Below are positions 56,553 through 64,000 of a stretch of 64,000 bases of DNA, one piece after another. The DNA comes from Paenibacillus herberti. Lineage in GTDB: Bacteria > Bacillota > Bacilli > Paenibacillales > Paenibacillaceae. Made by a program: the position numbers and the translations under genes. Location of the stretch: assembly GCF_002233675.1 (NCBI RefSeq), contig NZ_NMUQ01000001.1:3021-67020 (forward strand), written 5' to 3'. How positions within the stretch are numbered: position 1 is the first letter of the stretch; each line of letters starts with the position of its first letter. The notes under the pieces were generated by a model, which saw nothing but the letters and a program-made list of their open reading frames with translations, was not told the origin of the DNA and ran no database searches.

Positions 56553-57275
56553 ATGTCCACAACAAATGAACCGCAAACGGCGGCAATTGTGCCTTCTTAT
56601 GCGATTCGGTTGGAATTCAATGCCGGAGCTGAGGGCTGGGAGCTTCCCATTTTGCCGGGGAAACTCTCAATTCGACGTAGCGGCGCAGGCAAAAGTTACT
56701 CGATTATCGGTGCAGGAAACATTTCGACCATCGAGAAGCCGGAGCTGGCCGAAATTGATTTCGAGAGCTTTTTTCCCGTTAATCCGTGGCCGTTCAACAA
56801 ACAGGCCATAAGCAAAACTCCGGCTGAATATGTCGCTGACATTAACCGTTGGATGAAGTCCGGTTATCCGCTGCGCTTTATCTATGGAGGTAGCGGTGAA
56901 GCTGGACGACGAGGTGCCATCCGTCTACCGATGACGATTACTTCGTTCGAACGCTGGGAAGAAGCGGGTTCACCGGGAGACGTGTATTACAGTTTGAAAT
57001 TGAAGGAGTATGTCTATTATGCTCCCATCAAAATCAGGGTTGCGGGTACGGGGGGCAAAATGGTTGCAGAGCCGGCCAAACGGGTTGATCTGCGAGTCCC
57101 TCCCAAAACCTACAAAGTAGTCAAGGGCGATACGCTAATTCGCATCAGTATGAAGCTGTACGACGGGGACAGTAGCCGTTGGCGTGAGATTCAAAAGCTG
57201 AACGGTTTGTCAGATGCTGATTTGAAGAGAATGCAAATCGGACAGCTGCTCAAAGTACCGCCACCAAAGGAGTGA
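56553..57275 (+). CDS. xkdP: XkdP-like baseplate protein with LysM domain
   Basis: A 240-residue protein. The N-terminal part (PILPGKLSIRRSGAGKSYS) resembles baseplate connector proteins of the XkdP family. A LysM domain fills the last 50 residues (YKVVKGDTLIRISMKLYDGD, LNGLSDADLKRMQIG), probably binding peptidoglycan or joining baseplate to tube. AAAGGAGGT precedes the ATG. Confidence 0.9.
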   Translation: MSTTNEPQTAAIVPSYAIRLEFNAGAEGWELPILPGKLSIRRSGAGKSYSIIGAGNISTIEKPELAEIDFESFFPVNPWPFNKQAISKTPAEYVADINRWMKSGYPLRFIYGGSGEAGRRGAIRLPMTITSFERWEEAGSPGDVYYSLKLKEYVYYAPIKIRVAGTGGKMVAEPAKRVDLRVPPKTYKVVKGDTLIRISMKLYDGDSSRWREIQKLNGLSDADLKRMQIGQLLKVPPPKE

Positions 57276-57279
57276 GGCG

Positions 57280-58287
57280 ATGCTGAAAATTGAAGTGGAC
57301 AACCGAAACGGCCGTTTATGGGACGTGACCGCCTTGGTACCGGAGCTGAACTGGAAAACATCCCGCATCGGTAAGGCAGGCACGCTAGATTTTCAAATCG
57401 TGCGAAACCGCAGCCTGGGGCTGAGGGAACAGCTTCCGCTCGCCTGCGGCAATGTCGTGCGTGTTTGGCATGGCGACAGACGGCTGTTTTACGGGTTTAT
57501 TTTTACGCTGGATGAAAGTCAGGATCGGGTCATAAGTGTCAAAGCGCAGGATCAGCTTCGCTATTTGCTGGAAACGGACACTTACGTGAAGGCGAATGTA
57601 ACTGCTACGCAGGTTATTAAGGATCAGGCAATGGCGATCAAAGGGTTGATGGGGCCGATTGCCGACACGAGCCATGCGATTCCAAAGTTCAGCCAGGACG
57701 GGCAAAAGCGGCTGGATATGATATTTAAAGCGCTGGACGAAACACTGATGGCTAAAGGCATGCTGTTTGTTTTTTATGACGAGGCCGGTTACATGACGCT
57801 TCGAAATGTGATGGATATGAAGGCGGAAATCATTGTCGGGGATAATAGTCTGCTCTACGGTTATTCCTATAGCCGCAGCATCGATAGTGAGACTTACAAT
57901 CGCATCAAGCTCGTCCGTGATAACAAGGAGACGGGGAAACGGGATGTGTACATCGAGCAGGATAACGCCTCAATTGCTCGCTGGGGCCAGCTTCAGTTCT
58001 ATCAAAAAGTGGATGAAAAGCTGAATGAGGAACAGATCAAGGAGATGTCACATCGCATCATGCAACTCAAAAACCGCGAGCAGCGGAAGTTCAGCCTGGA
58101 GGCGCTCGGACATCCCGGCATTCGGGGCGGCTCAGTTGTGCAAGTGACGATCGAGCAGCTTGGGCTGAATCGTAACTTTTTGGTTGAGGAATGTACGCAT
58201 AATTACAAGGGGCAGGGACACACGATGCAGCTTGAGCTGCGGGTGTTCGACGGGCTGATTGAGGAACGAGGGAGGGATGGAAAATGA
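57280..58287 (+). CDS. xkdQ: XkdQ-like baseplate hub protein
   Basis: A 335-residue protein of the XkdQ family, equivalent to the gpD/gp27 hub that closes the tube at the baseplate. WKTSRIGKAGTLDFQIVRNR and RVWHGDRRLFYGFIFTLDE match the usual N-terminal half. Its stop overlaps the next gene by 4 bases, and the following genes are similarly coupled. Confidence 0.9.
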   Translation: MLKIEVDNRNGRLWDVTALVPELNWKTSRIGKAGTLDFQIVRNRSLGLREQLPLACGNVVRVWHGDRRLFYGFIFTLDESQDRVISVKAQDQLRYLLETDTYVKANVTATQVIKDQAMAIKGLMGPIADTSHAIPKFSQDGQKRLDMIFKALDETLMAKGMLFVFYDEAGYMTLRNVMDMKAEIIVGDNSLLYGYSYSRSIDSETYNRIKLVRDNKETGKRDVYIEQDNASIARWGQLQFYQKVDEKLNEEQIKEMSHRIMQLKNREQRKFSLEALGHPGIRGGSVVQVTIEQLGLNRNFLVEECTHNYKGQGHTMQLELRVFDGLIEERGRDGK

Positions 58288-58580
58288 GCATCAATGATGC
58301 GGTCAAGCAGATCGTAAAACGCTCCTTCGAGGCGCAGCAGCTAACTAAGGCGATGAACGGCACAGTCACCTCAGTGCAGCCGCTTGAGGTAACGATTGAG
58401 CAGCGCTTCATGGTCCCGGAGGAATTTCTCGCGGTCCCGGAGCATTTGACTTCACAGGAGCTGGAGCTTGAAGGAAAAAGGATTTTGCTGCGGAGGGGGC
58501 TGACTGTCGGTGACAAGCTGATTTTGCTGCGCTCGGAGGGTGGTAGTCCCTATGTTGTGATCGGGAGGTTGGAAACATGA
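58284..58580 (+). CDS. xkdR: XkdR-like protein (DUF2577)
   Basis: A 98-residue protein of the DUF2577/XkdR family. It carries TVTSVQPLEVTIEQRFMVP and ends with KLILLRSEGGSPYVVIGRLE, the form of a small beta-rich baseplate or spike-associated protein. Overlaps both neighbours by 4 bases (ATGA). Confidence 0.88.
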   Translation: MSINDAVKQIVKRSFEAQQLTKAMNGTVTSVQPLEVTIEQRFMVPEEFLAVPEHLTSQELELEGKRILLRRGLTVGDKLILLRSEGGSPYVVIGRLET

Positions 58581-58945
58581 GCTTGCCGGAAGGGGCGGCC
58601 GCTTTTGTCGCGGCACAGCAAGTTAATCAGCCGAGCCGGACGTACCGGCTGAATTTGGATGGGCGAACGGGCGGCATGGTGGACGGAATAGAGGCGATAC
58701 AGCAGTTCGTATTTAAGCAGCTACAGACGGAACGCTGGGAGCATGATATTTATTCCGGACGCATCGGCCATGAGCTGCTGGGCTCTGATGCCGCCGGAGC
58801 TGTCGAAGAGGCTCTTCTGATCGATGAACGAGTTTTGGCGATTGAGGATATGGGGATGAGACAGACCGGAGACGAGCTTACGCTTTCGTTTTCGGTCTTT
58901 TCGGTGTTTGGGTCTTTTCAGAGCGAGGTGAGCCTGGATGTATGA
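58577..58945 (+). CDS. xkdS: XkdS-like baseplate wedge protein (DUF2634)
   Basis: A 122-residue gp25/DUF2634-type baseplate wedge protein. The sequence RTYRLNLDGRTGGMVDGIEA and WEHDIYSGRIGHELLG are typical of XkdS. gp25-like proteins start sheath assembly at the baseplate. It overlaps xkdR and xkdT. Confidence 0.9.
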   Translation: MSLPEGAAAFVAAQQVNQPSRTYRLNLDGRTGGMVDGIEAIQQFVFKQLQTERWEHDIYSGRIGHELLGSDAAGAVEEALLIDERVLAIEDMGMRQTGDELTLSFSVFSVFGSFQSEVSLDV

Positions 58946-60014
58946 ACATCAGACGTATTTTGCGATATTGGAACGAATGCTGGAGCGGGTGCCGGATGAG
59001 GTGGACAAGCGGGAGGGCAGCATCATCTTTGATGCACTTGCGCCTGCCGCAGCTGAAATGGCTGGATTCTATCAGGAGCTGGATATCCAGTATGGGCTTT
59101 CCTTTGCGGACACGGCTACCGGTGAGTTTCTGACGCGAAGGGCCGCTGAACACGGGGTGAGGCGCAGATCGGCTTCAGCATCGATTCGTATAGGGAAATT
59201 TTATGACTCGGCGGAGGCCACGATGGAGGTATTGCTTGGATCGCGCTTCGCAGCTTCAGGCATTGCCTATGCTGTGCGCGAGCGCGAAGCTGCGGGTGTA
59301 TATCGGTTGGAGGCGGAGGCAGTCGGCTCAGTGGGCAATGTGTACTCGGGCGTGCTGCTGCCTCTGGACTACATTCCGGGCTTGGCTCGTGCCGAGCTAG
59401 TGGATGTTGTTGTGCCAGGCGAGGAGGAGGAGACGGACAGCGAGCTTAGAGCCCGGTTCGTGCAAGCGGTAAATGAGCAGCCATTCGGTGGGAATCTTGC
59501 AGATTATCGCGCTAAAATCGGCGGTTTTCCGGGTATTGGCGGCGTTAAGATTTACCCTGCATGGAATGGCGGCGGCACGGTGAAGGCCACGATTATCGGC
59601 AGTGACTTTGAGCCACCGACTGCTGGTCTCGTGGAAGAGGTTCAGACGATTATCGATCCCGGGAAAACCGGGCAGGGAATCGGCATGGCCCCGATTGGCC
59701 ATAAGGTTACCATTGCTCCGGCGCTTCCGATCGCGATGAATATCGTGACGCAGCTCACTTTGCAGACAGGGACGACTACCGCTCAATTGGAAAGGGATGT
59801 GAAGACAGCGCTAGAAGCTTATTTCTTGTCGCTTAGGCGCTCCTGGTCCGGGGAGAATCGGCTTGTCGTGCGGATTTCCCAGCTGGAAACCCGTATTCTG
59901 AGCATTCCGGGCATAGCCGACATTACGGGAACAACTCTTAATGGCTCGCCCGTGAATGTTGAGTTACAAGCTGATGAGGTGCCAAAAGCAGGGACGGTGA
60001 CGCTCCATGGCTGA
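58938..60014 (+). CDS. xkdT: baseplate J-like protein XkdT
   Basis: A 358-residue baseplate J (gp47) family protein. It begins MYEHQTYFAILERMLERVPD, has the conserved TGEFLTRRAAEHGVRR, and contains ELRARFVQAVNEQPFGGNLADY. With XkdS and XkdU it forms the baseplate wedges that carry the fibres. Overlaps both neighbours. Confidence 0.93.
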   Translation: MYEHQTYFAILERMLERVPDEVDKREGSIIFDALAPAAAEMAGFYQELDIQYGLSFADTATGEFLTRRAAEHGVRRRSASASIRIGKFYDSAEATMEVLLGSRFAASGIAYAVREREAAGVYRLEAEAVGSVGNVYSGVLLPLDYIPGLARAELVDVVVPGEEEETDSELRARFVQAVNEQPFGGNLADYRAKIGGFPGIGGVKIYPAWNGGGTVKATIIGSDFEPPTAGLVEEVQTIIDPGKTGQGIGMAPIGHKVTIAPALPIAMNIVTQLTLQTGTTTAQLERDVKTALEAYFLSLRRSWSGENRLVVRISQLETRILSIPGIADITGTTLNGSPVNVELQADEVPKAGTVTLHG

Positions 60015-60591
60015 GCCGCTGCTGAGCCGATTGCCGGAATTTTATGGTGAGAGTCGGGAGTTTAAGGAGCTTTTGGCAGCGGAGGATGTTGAAATAACGA
60101 CGGCGGAGTCGGCCGTATTGCGCCTGTTGGAAGATCAATTTGTTATGACAGCAGGGCAAGAGGCTCTTCGCCGGCGTGAGCGAGTGCTGGGCATTTTGGC
60201 GGATGAAGGGGTCGAGACGCTGTCATTCCGCAGGATGCGGATCGTTAACCGATACTCGACGAAACCTCCTTTTACGCTGCGTTATTTGCAGGATCGGCTG
60301 GACTATCTGGCAGGTCCGGGCAGAGCGCTGGCCGCGGTGGACCTAGATGATTATGTGCTGACCGTATCGGCAGCGATTCAGGATGCTTCGCTGTTCCGCG
60401 AAGTGGAACGAACGATTCAAGCTGTCAAACCTGCCAATCTGGTTTATGAGCAGCAAACTGCGGTTGCCGACACGCTGCTGCTGCGTGAGAGTGTTCGTTA
60501 TCGTCCGCTTACGCGGGAGACGAGACTGGGAAGCTGGAAGCTTGGGGCGATTGCTTTTACCACTGAAGGAGAAGAGGTGATTGCAAAATGA
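60007..60591 (+). CDS. xkdU: XkdU-like baseplate protein (DUF2313 / YmfQ)
   Basis: A 194-residue DUF2313/XkdU family protein corresponding to gpI or YmfQ of other contractile tails. LSRLPEFYGESREFKELLAA and LEDQFVMTAGQEALRRRERV are characteristic, as is the helical middle RMRIVNRYSTKPPFTLRYLQ. It links the baseplate to the tail fibre. Overlaps both neighbours by 4-8 bases. Confidence 0.9.
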   Translation: MAEPLLSRLPEFYGESREFKELLAAEDVEITTAESAVLRLLEDQFVMTAGQEALRRRERVLGILADEGVETLSFRRMRIVNRYSTKPPFTLRYLQDRLDYLAGPGRALAAVDLDDYVLTVSAAIQDASLFREVERTIQAVKPANLVYEQQTAVADTLLLRESVRYRPLTRETRLGSWKLGAIAFTTEGEEVIAK

Positions 60592-60872
60592 TTCCGGCTC
60601 TTTTCATGAACGATGTGGCCAGTTATATCAACAACCGAATTGCTAGAGTATCACTCAATAGCGGGGCGGTATTGCTGACGGAGTTTACGGTGAAGAAGGT
60701 GAACGGCAGCGTTGTTGAGCTACGTTATTATATCCCGGCAGGCCGTGTGGGGGCGGTGAGCAAGATTGAGCTTCAAGACAGCAGCGGAGCGGTGTTGAGC
60801 AGCAATGCGGTCGATATTCCTGTTCTATCCGATACGCTGATGGTGCAGTCCATTACGCTACAGGAGGTATAA
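60588..60872 (+). CDS. hypothetical small tail-region protein
   Basis: A 94-residue, beta-rich protein (MIPALFMNDVASYINNRIAR, VVELRYYIPAGRVGAVSKIE). The position between XkdU and the fibre gene suggests a fibre adaptor or baseplate accessory part; the family is not recognised with confidence. Translation is coupled to xkdU by an ATGA overlap. Confidence 0.7.
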   Translation: MIPALFMNDVASYINNRIARVSLNSGAVLLTEFTVKKVNGSVVELRYYIPAGRVGAVSKIELQDSSGAVLSSNAVDIPVLSDTLMVQSITLQEV

Positions 60873-60879
60873 CATTAGC

Positions 60880-63150
60880 ATGGCAAAAACAAATTGGAAG
60901 TTCAACGATGTGGTTACGGAAGCTGATATGAATCAGCTTGGCAGCGAGCTGAACGCCGCATCGGAGCATGCGGCGGCAACCTCGGGAGCGCATGGCGCGA
61001 CTAGCGCGGCGACACCGTCTCGGATTATACAACGGGATAGTGCGGGGCGTGCTCGGGTAGAGCCGCCGCTAACGGGAGCAGACATTGCCCGCAAGGATAC
61101 CGTGGACAACGCTGTGCAGCCGTTGATAGCTGATCTTATCGACGTGCCAGCAGTTGCCCTCTCGCTCGCACCTGGTGTGCAGGTAGTTGCTGCTCCGAGG
61201 GATACACCATTGCGGATCAAGAGTATTAAGGGACGGACTTTGGTTAATTTGTTGGGGTGTGACGGCAACTGCGAGGATACATCACGTTGGCAGGCGGTAA
61301 GCTCTACTCTTGCCCTGGACGCAACAAACTATGTTTCGGGTAAGAATGGTTTAAAAATTACTCTATCAGCCGCCAATGGGTCCGCCGTTACCCAATCTTC
61401 AGTGACTTTAACTGCCTCTAAGCACTACCTACTAGCTGCTTATCTCAAAAAGGGGAATGGCATAAATGTGAGTGCCTACGTATCATCGCAGGCAGCGGCT
61501 ACTCGTACGACATTTGTGACCACCACGGGCTTTAGCTTGGCTTATAAGAAATTCACTGGTATTGCCGTGGCTGGACTAGGTATCGTCGTGGACGTGAATG
61601 GGGCAAATGGAAATTATGCCTATGCGGATGAAGTGAGATTGTATGAAATCTCTACATCAGAGTTTGCATCCATAGATAGTATGACTCCCGCTCAAATTGC
61701 AACGATGTATCCGTATGTCGACGACATAAAAAACGTCAACGGAGTGTATCTGCGTCGCGTGGCCGCTCAGCCAGCGGATGATCAATACGTCTTTTATCCG
61801 GACTGCCAGCTTGCATCTAATGTGAATGGTAGCGTGTACGATGAGCTTTATACAGATAACATAGGGCAGGAGCGGGTGAAGCGGGAGTTTAAGACGATGG
61901 ATCTAACTGGTGATTTACCTTGGGTATATCTCGGCGGTGACAGCATACAAAGCACCGCGATACTTAAAATTCAAGATTCAATCAAAGACACAGGTGTCAT
62001 CTCTAAATTTGACGGTAAAATCTTGAGTAGGGTAGTGCAGGGCGGATCGATAAATGCAGCAGACTTGCAAGTAGTAACTGATGTTACAGATTTAGTTAAT
62101 CCCGATGTAGTCGGTATAACTATTTCAAGATCCGACTCTGGCTGGGGTGTGAGTTACGTACCGACAGCGGATGAGGTCAAGGCATATTTTTGGGGCTGGA
62201 CAATGAGACAGGAAGGGATGATTAGCACTCCATATACATCCGGGACTAAATGGTGGAGGCGTACAATAGATAACAGCAACCCTGTGTCTACGTTGCCAAT
62301 AAGCTTTGCTCCCGGATATACACCCTACCGACTCCAATATCAGCTTACTGCTCAAGTAAACGAGACGGTACGCTCCGAAGGCGCAATTATGCTAGCTGAG
62401 GGCGCTAACACCCTAGAGGTAGGCTACGGGGTTATAGTTAGAGAGAGGGCCAAGCCTGTCAATCGAGCTGAGGGAGATTTTGTATATATTAATAGCTCGG
62501 TTGCTCTTGGAACAGGTTTAGATAGAGCAAATCAAAGCATTATTGAGATTTATAGGGACTCCCGTAAAGATAAATCTTGGACGATAGACAATAACGCCGA
62601 AGCATTACCCGGCAAGCAGAGGGCTTACAAATGGGCCTCAACCTACAACCCTTCCGCCGTATATGAGGTCACCTATCTTGCGCTGTATACCTATTTGATC
62701 GGAATTCCGCCAACACAGGTAAGCGCGGAGTATGCGCCTAATCAACGTACCGTAACAGATGATCTTGCCAAGACAGCGACACAACTCGCCGGACGGGTAA
62801 CAGTGCTTGAAAACGGAACGGCGCAGGCTAAGCAACCGCAGTGGATTACACCGACGCTGCTTGGTGGCTGGGTAAAATACCATGACAATTTCAGCGGAGC
62901 CGCTTATCGTAAGGTCGGTAATGAGGTGCAATTGAGAGGAATGATTAAGGACGGAAATAATAGTGTAGCCATTATCAAATTACCTGCGCTATATCGGCCT
63001 AAGTACTTAATTTCGCTCCCTGTAATCTCGTTTAATGGTACAGACCATGATATTGGCAGTGCTGAAGTCACCCCTGCTGGAATTGTTACTGTCTATTTGG
63101 TCGGGAGTAACTGGTTATCTCTTGACACCATAAGGTTTGCCATAGACTAA
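60880..63150 (+). CDS. tail fibre / receptor-binding protein
   Basis: A 756-residue fibre. The N-terminal 70 residues (KTNWKFNDVVTEADMNQLGS) are the baseplate-attachment type found in Paenibacillus and Bacillus tail fibres. Residues about 130-580 form a variable, aromatic and beta-rich region with carbohydrate-binding character (TSRWQAVSSTLALDATNYVS). The last 110 residues form another beta-domain. The middle of the gene is more A+T-rich than its neighbours, suggesting that the receptor-binding part was swapped in. No obvious enzymatic motif. Confidence 0.85.
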   Translation: MAKTNWKFNDVVTEADMNQLGSELNAASEHAAATSGAHGATSAATPSRIIQRDSAGRARVEPPLTGADIARKDTVDNAVQPLIADLIDVPAVALSLAPGVQVVAAPRDTPLRIKSIKGRTLVNLLGCDGNCEDTSRWQAVSSTLALDATNYVSGKNGLKITLSAANGSAVTQSSVTLTASKHYLLAAYLKKGNGINVSAYVSSQAAATRTTFVTTTGFSLAYKKFTGIAVAGLGIVVDVNGANGNYAYADEVRLYEISTSEFASIDSMTPAQIATMYPYVDDIKNVNGVYLRRVAAQPADDQYVFYPDCQLASNVNGSVYDELYTDNIGQERVKREFKTMDLTGDLPWVYLGGDSIQSTAILKIQDSIKDTGVISKFDGKILSRVVQGGSINAADLQVVTDVTDLVNPDVVGITISRSDSGWGVSYVPTADEVKAYFWGWTMRQEGMISTPYTSGTKWWRRTIDNSNPVSTLPISFAPGYTPYRLQYQLTAQVNETVRSEGAIMLAEGANTLEVGYGVIVRERAKPVNRAEGDFVYINSSVALGTGLDRANQSIIEIYRDSRKDKSWTIDNNAEALPGKQRAYKWASTYNPSAVYEVTYLALYTYLIGIPPTQVSAEYAPNQRTVTDDLAKTATQLAGRVTVLENGTAQAKQPQWITPTLLGGWVKYHDNFSGAAYRKVGNEVQLRGMIKDGNNSVAIIKLPALYRPKYLISLPVISFNGTDHDIGSAEVTPAGIVTVYLVGSNWLSLDTIRFAID

Positions 63151-63160
63151 GGAGGTCCAC

Positions 63161-63676
63161 ATGAAAGAAGCCATAATCACAGACCTAAACGGCCTGTTTA
63201 TCGATGTCGAGCTCGTTGACGACAACGAAACAGGTTATTTGCCGTTGTCCGCGCCGGATGACCCATACGATAACGAAGTCGCGCCTATTACCGGCTATCG
63301 AGTTGCGCTGCCCGTCACGCCTGGCTTTTATCGCCCGCGTTTTGACCGAGAGGCTTATGATGCACATCAAGCATCCCTATCGTCATATGTAGTCGCTAAG
63401 GCCGCTTGGCTAGCACTACCAGAGGGTGAGCGCGGTCCAGAGCCGACAGCTCCCGCATCAACAGCGTATTGGGTGGAGGGGCTAGCGCCGGAGGATATCG
63501 CTGCGCTTCAGCTAACTCTGCCAAGGCCGTCGCCGGAGCAGGTGCGCATCAGGCAGTTGGAGACAGACAACGCCACGCTGCTGCTCAGTCAGGCCGAGAC
63601 GGAGGCGCGGCTACAAAAATCAGAGCAAGATCACGCAGGGCTGCTGTTAGCGCTCGTGGAAGGAGGTGTGATTTAA
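63161..63676 (+). CDS. XkdW-like tail fibre accessory protein
   Basis: A 171-residue protein just after the fibre gene, in the position of XkdW. The N-terminus DLNGLFIDVELVDDNETGYL and a C-terminal coiled coil (VRIRQLETDNATLLLSQAET) suggest a fibre-associated chaperone or trimeric tip protein. Assignment rests on position and the coiled coil. GGAGGT precedes the ATG. Confidence 0.65.
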   Translation: MKEAIITDLNGLFIDVELVDDNETGYLPLSAPDDPYDNEVAPITGYRVALPVTPGFYRPRFDREAYDAHQASLSSYVVAKAAWLALPEGERGPEPTAPASTAYWVEGLAPEDIAALQLTLPRPSPEQVRIRQLETDNATLLLSQAETEARLQKSEQDHAGLLLALVEGGVI

Positions 63677-63678
63677 AA

Positions 63679-63816
63679 ATGGACTGGTACTTTACGATTA
63701 AGCGTTACTATGAACTGGGCTGTTATACGGCAGCGCAGGTGCTACGCTTCGCCGAGCTCGGCAAGCTTTCGCTAGATCAAGCGCAAGAGATTACAGGAGC
63801 CAGGAATGAGCAGTAG
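63679..63816 (+). CDS. XkdX-family small protein
   Basis: A 45-residue protein beginning MDWYFTIKRYYELGCYTAAQ and ending ITGARNEQ. This is the XkdX family (about 45-50 residues, YxxG(x)Y then a helix) that follows the fibre genes in PBSX-like elements. Function unknown. The ribosome binding site AGGAGG overlaps the end of the previous gene. Confidence 0.8.
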   Translation: MDWYFTIKRYYELGCYTAAQVLRFAELGKLSLDQAQEITGARNEQ

Positions 63817-63844
63817 CGGAACTCCGGCTCGAAAGGAGAATGAC

Positions 63845-64000
63845 ATGAGCAGACCCGAGGTACAGCTTCAGGCGATCGCATCCCAAGTGGTTAAGCTCGA
63901 GACGCTGCAGGAAGTCAACACCCGGGCACTCGGCGATGTGGCCACTGGTATCACGCGTTTGATTGAAAGGTTAGAAAAGTCGGATGACACGGCACGAGAA
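63845..64000 (+). CDS. xhlA: XhlA-like hemolysin/holin-associated protein (5' part, cut by window edge)
   Basis: The first 52 codons are present: MSRPEVQLQAIASQVVKLET, a coiled-coil-forming region and LIERLEKSDDTARE, all typical of XhlA. In PBSX XhlA, with holin XhlB and an amidase, releases the particles; those genes should lie beyond the window. A GAAAGGAGAATG ribosome binding site is visible. Confidence 0.7.
   Translation, partial: MSRPEVQLQAIASQVVKLETLQEVNTRALGDVATGITRLIERLEKSDDTARE

Noticed and set aside
43255-64000. CRISPR array or prophage integrase and attachment sites near the phage-like element
   Set aside because: No spaced direct repeats of CRISPR size and no integrase gene were found; the tandem arrays elsewhere have no unique spacers.

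Overview
The window reads as chromosome of a spore-forming Firmicute close to Paenibacillus. It has AGGAGG-type ribosome binding sites, sporulation genes (spoVR, yhbH and a sqhC-type sporulenol synthase), a sufCDSUB operon in Firmicute order, mtnK-mtnA, and a PBSX/xkd-type phage tail module. No rRNA, tRNA or CRISPR array was seen. All identifications come from reading the sequence and protein motifs; no database search was run.

Layout. (1) 1-6.5 kb: small accessory genes (two HAD phosphatases, a VOC protein, hypotheticals), spoVR, several gene relics, and a RelE/ParE-like toxin-antitoxin pair followed by an Uma2 nuclease. (2) 6.5-11.3 kb: two secreted DUF4832-type proteins in tandem, bracketed by direct repeats of about 125 bp. 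(3) 11.3-19.2 kb: an AraC relic, a KimA-like K+ transporter, a CatE-like dioxygenase, a YqkE-like protein, a cloverleaf-like intergenic element, and sqhC and yhbH on the minus strand. (4) 19.2-30.5 kb: a 1551-residue S-layer-anchored DUF4832 protein, a Gfo/Idh/MocA oxidoreductase, a sugar ABC importer (two permeases and a lipoprotein) and a LacI regulator. A shared palindrome around TTGGCGCAA sits upstream of the DUF4832 pair, the anchored protein, the importer operon and lacI. This suggests one LacI-controlled system that attacks a glycan at the cell surface and imports the product. (5) 30.5-41.7 kb: housekeeping genes (DUF423, DUF1805, mtnA/mtnK, DUF1802, the complete suf operon) with several tandem or dispersed repeats.

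(6) 41.7-64 kb: a PBSX-like element. It starts with an ImmA-like protease and an Xre repressor on the minus strand and continues with an IS110-family insertion and a late-regulator-like gene. It then runs into an uninterrupted tail operon on the plus strand: XkdI, J, YkzM, K (sheath), M (tube), N (chaperone with a probable -1 frameshift), O (tape measure), P, Q, R, S, T, U, a small protein, the tail fibre, an XkdW-position protein, XkdX and the start of XhlA. No terminase, portal, protease or capsid gene lies between the repressor and the tail genes. The element therefore looks like a headless contractile particle (an R-type tailocin) rather than a prophage. A 3.4-kb A+T-rich cassette (MarR regulator, nitronate monooxygenase, group II intron relic, IS3 relic) has entered the element between two copies of the late-regulator 3' end.
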